Origin: Flaviflexus massiliensis
Lineage (GTDB): Bacteria; Actinomycetota; Actinomycetes; Actinomycetales; Actinomycetaceae
Direction: 5' to 3'
Assembly: GCF_001375495.1 (NCBI RefSeq)
Contig: NZ_LN831058.1
Coordinates: forward strand, 1,260,768-1,324,767
Length of the DNA: 64,000 bases
Under the pieces are notes generated by a model, which ran no database searches, had not been told where the DNA came from, and saw only the letters and a list, made by a program, of their open reading frames with translations. This document shows, in pieces, positions 63,985-64,000 of this stretch. The translations under genes were made by a program, and so were the position numbers. Positions within the stretch are counted from its first letter, which is position 1; every line of letters begins with the position of its first letter.

Positions 63985-64000
63985 ATGGCGGACAAAGTGG
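63985..64000 (+). CDS. Start of a gene cut by the window edge
   Basis: An ATG at 63985 follows AAGGAGGT by four bases and opens MADKV before the window ends. Five codons are too few to identify it. A copper-responsive gene is possible from its position but not shown. Confidence 0.55.

Noticed and set aside
1-64000. CRISPR arrays, insertion sequences, prophage or plasmid origin
   Set aside because: No regularly spaced repeats, transposase, integrase or phage structural genes are seen on either strand.

Overview
The window is GC-rich chromosomal DNA from a member of the Actinomycetota, most likely Actinomycetaceae or a close relative. The evidence is a division and cell-wall (dcw) cluster with sepF, a YggT gene and divIVA/wag31; the actinobacterial families DUF3145 and DUF3052; a homodimeric-type pyruvate dehydrogenase E1; and a MurE that carries DDPH where diaminopimelate-adding enzymes carry DNPR. 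That last point suggests an L-Lys or L-Orn peptidoglycan. Genus assignment is inference. I see no phage, CRISPR array or intact insertion sequence.

Layout: (1) 1-17831, + strand, is the dcw cluster: ftsL-like (partial), ftsI, murE, murF, mraY, murD, ftsW, murG, murC, ftsQ, ftsZ, pgeF, sepF, yggT, divIVA, lspA, an RluD-type pseudouridine synthase and an acetyltransferase. Most junctions are ATGA/GTGA overlaps. A 12-bp hairpin with a UACG loop lies just before lspA. (2) 18124-22873: dnaE, then a YeiH-type membrane protein. (3) 23018-24672, - strand: an ABC-2 exporter behind a perfect 19-bp palindrome. (4) 24931-28769, - strand: six overlapping genes znuA-znuC-znuB-zur-dedA-S4, with a Zur-box-like site in front. 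(5) 28923-35760, + strand: glyS, a YibE/F membrane protein, dusB, dgt-like and dnaG. (6) 35761-46841, accessory: an AT-rich intergenic stretch, a secreted protein of about 1525 residues built from three tiers of repeats, a sirtuin, a frameshifted membrane protein, a tRNA(CAT), a deletion scar that joins a penicillin acylase remnant to an ABC permease remnant, a methyltransferase, OsmC and a pair of unknown small genes. (7) 46924-51584: tRNA-Asn, def, a TIGR01777 protein, DUF3145, an acyl-carrier-like protein that lacks its serine, an unknown protein, yciO and a HAD phosphatase. (8) 51792-55453, - strand: a heterodimeric ABC exporter whose motif losses match one degenerate ATP site. (9) 55555-61315: aceE, DUF3052, aspA and tRNA-Val. 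(10) 61494-64000: a CopB-type copper ATPase behind a CsoR-box-like palindrome, and the first five codons of a further gene.

Most of the window is core machinery: cell-wall precursor synthesis and septation, replication (dnaE, dnaG, dgt), translation (glyS, def, tRNAs, tRNA modification) and central metabolism (aceE, aspA). Metal homeostasis appears twice, as zinc uptake under Zur and copper export probably under CsoR. The most unusual object is the repeat-built secreted protein at 36117-40694. Its N-terminal A-B-A-B modules I do not recognise.
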